This document shows, one piece after another, positions 12,970 to 13,052 of a DNA stretch of 13,052 nucleotides (position 1 is its first letter; every line of letters starts with the position of its first letter). A program made the position numbers and the translations under genes. Location of the stretch: contig LNEX01000220.1 of the NCBI GenBank assembly GCA_001464165.1, positions 1 through 13,052 of the forward strand, read 5' to 3'. The notes below the pieces were generated by a model. That model ran no database searches. It saw only the letters and a list, made by a program, of their open reading frames with translations, and was not told the DNA's origin. Origin of the DNA: a bacterium Ga0077546 (GTDB taxonomy: Bacteria > Cyanobacteriota > Vampirovibrionia > Obscuribacterales > Obscuribacteraceae).

Positions 12970-13052
12970 TTAACTGGAGCAGCAATCTATCGGCGGTGTA
13001 TCTACAGGCTTGTCTTGGGGCTTGTCTTGCGGCTGGTCCGGGCTCACCACAT
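12970..13052 (-). CDS. Possible C-terminal end of a minus-strand gene
   Basis: On the minus strand one frame is open from the window edge to a TAA at 12970-12972. It reads 26 residues rich in Pro, Asp, Gln and Lys (PDQPQDKPQDKPVDTPP) and ends IDCCSS. This looks like a disordered protein tail, and the gene would converge on the repeat protein, ending 21 nt after its stop. The stretch is too short to identify and may be chance. Confidence 0.4.
   Translation of the reverse strand, partial: VVSPDQPQDKPQDKPVDTPPIDCCSS
13007..13029. repeat. 12-nt tandem repeat
   Basis: GGCTTGTCTTG occurs at 13007-13017 and again at 13019-13029, with a degenerate third copy following. In the possible minus-strand tail it encodes the repeated Gln-Asp-Lys-Pro unit, and the whole-codon period supports that frame being coding. 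Confidence 0.6.

Noticed and set aside
1..13052. tRNA, rRNA, CRISPR array, insertion sequence or prophage
   Set aside because: Reading both strands showed no cloverleaf, spaced direct-repeat array, transposase or terminal inverted repeats.

Overview
The window is ordinary chromosomal bacterial DNA of moderate GC, densely coding, with eight substantial genes, a few small ones, and no phage, transposon, CRISPR or RNA gene that I can see. The best guess for the host is a non-photosynthetic relative of cyanobacteria (Melainabacteria/Vampirovibrionia, for example the Obscuribacter group). The grounds are a long cyanobacterial-type NusB next to FtsY, and polyphosphate and glycogen enzymes side by side. 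This is inference from family knowledge; no database search was run.

Layout. Positions 1-824 (+) hold the 3' end of an unrecognised gene and a second unrecognised gene with four clustered cysteines. Positions 893-1252 (+) encode a small membrane protein built from two copies of one helix-hairpin unit. Positions 1352-4520 (+) hold an acyl/acetyl-CoA synthetase (AMP-forming) followed 34 nt later by a PPK2-type polyphosphate kinase with a long acidic then lysine-rich tail. These converge on a minus-strand block (4532-8629): glycogen phosphorylase glgP, then 15 nt later a secreted PDZ protein with a thioredoxin-like segment. A gene-free stretch of 337 bp (8630-8966) upstream of glgP probably carries its control region. 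Next, also on the minus strand, is nusB-ftsY (10899 to 8967). A 112-bp divergent region with two strong inverted repeats separates nusB from rsmD (11012-11581, +). rsmD overlaps by one base a 455-residue repeat protein (11581-12948) made of three clear and one degenerate copy of a 98-residue unit related to the MshEN (c-di-GMP-binding) module. The right edge probably clips the end of a minus-strand gene.

How the genes may work together. The synthetase makes AMP and PPi; a class III-like PPK2 could recharge AMP from polyphosphate. With glycogen phosphorylase alongside, the left two thirds of the window resembles a storage-polymer economy (acyl activation, polyphosphate, glycogen) like that of polyphosphate-accumulating bacteria. 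The right third is core machinery: NusB (transcription antitermination), FtsY (SRP receptor) and RsmD (16S rRNA methylation). The most novel items are the MshEN-like repeat protein, the charged tail of PPK2, the duplicated small membrane protein, and the PDZ-thioredoxin-like protein behind glgP.
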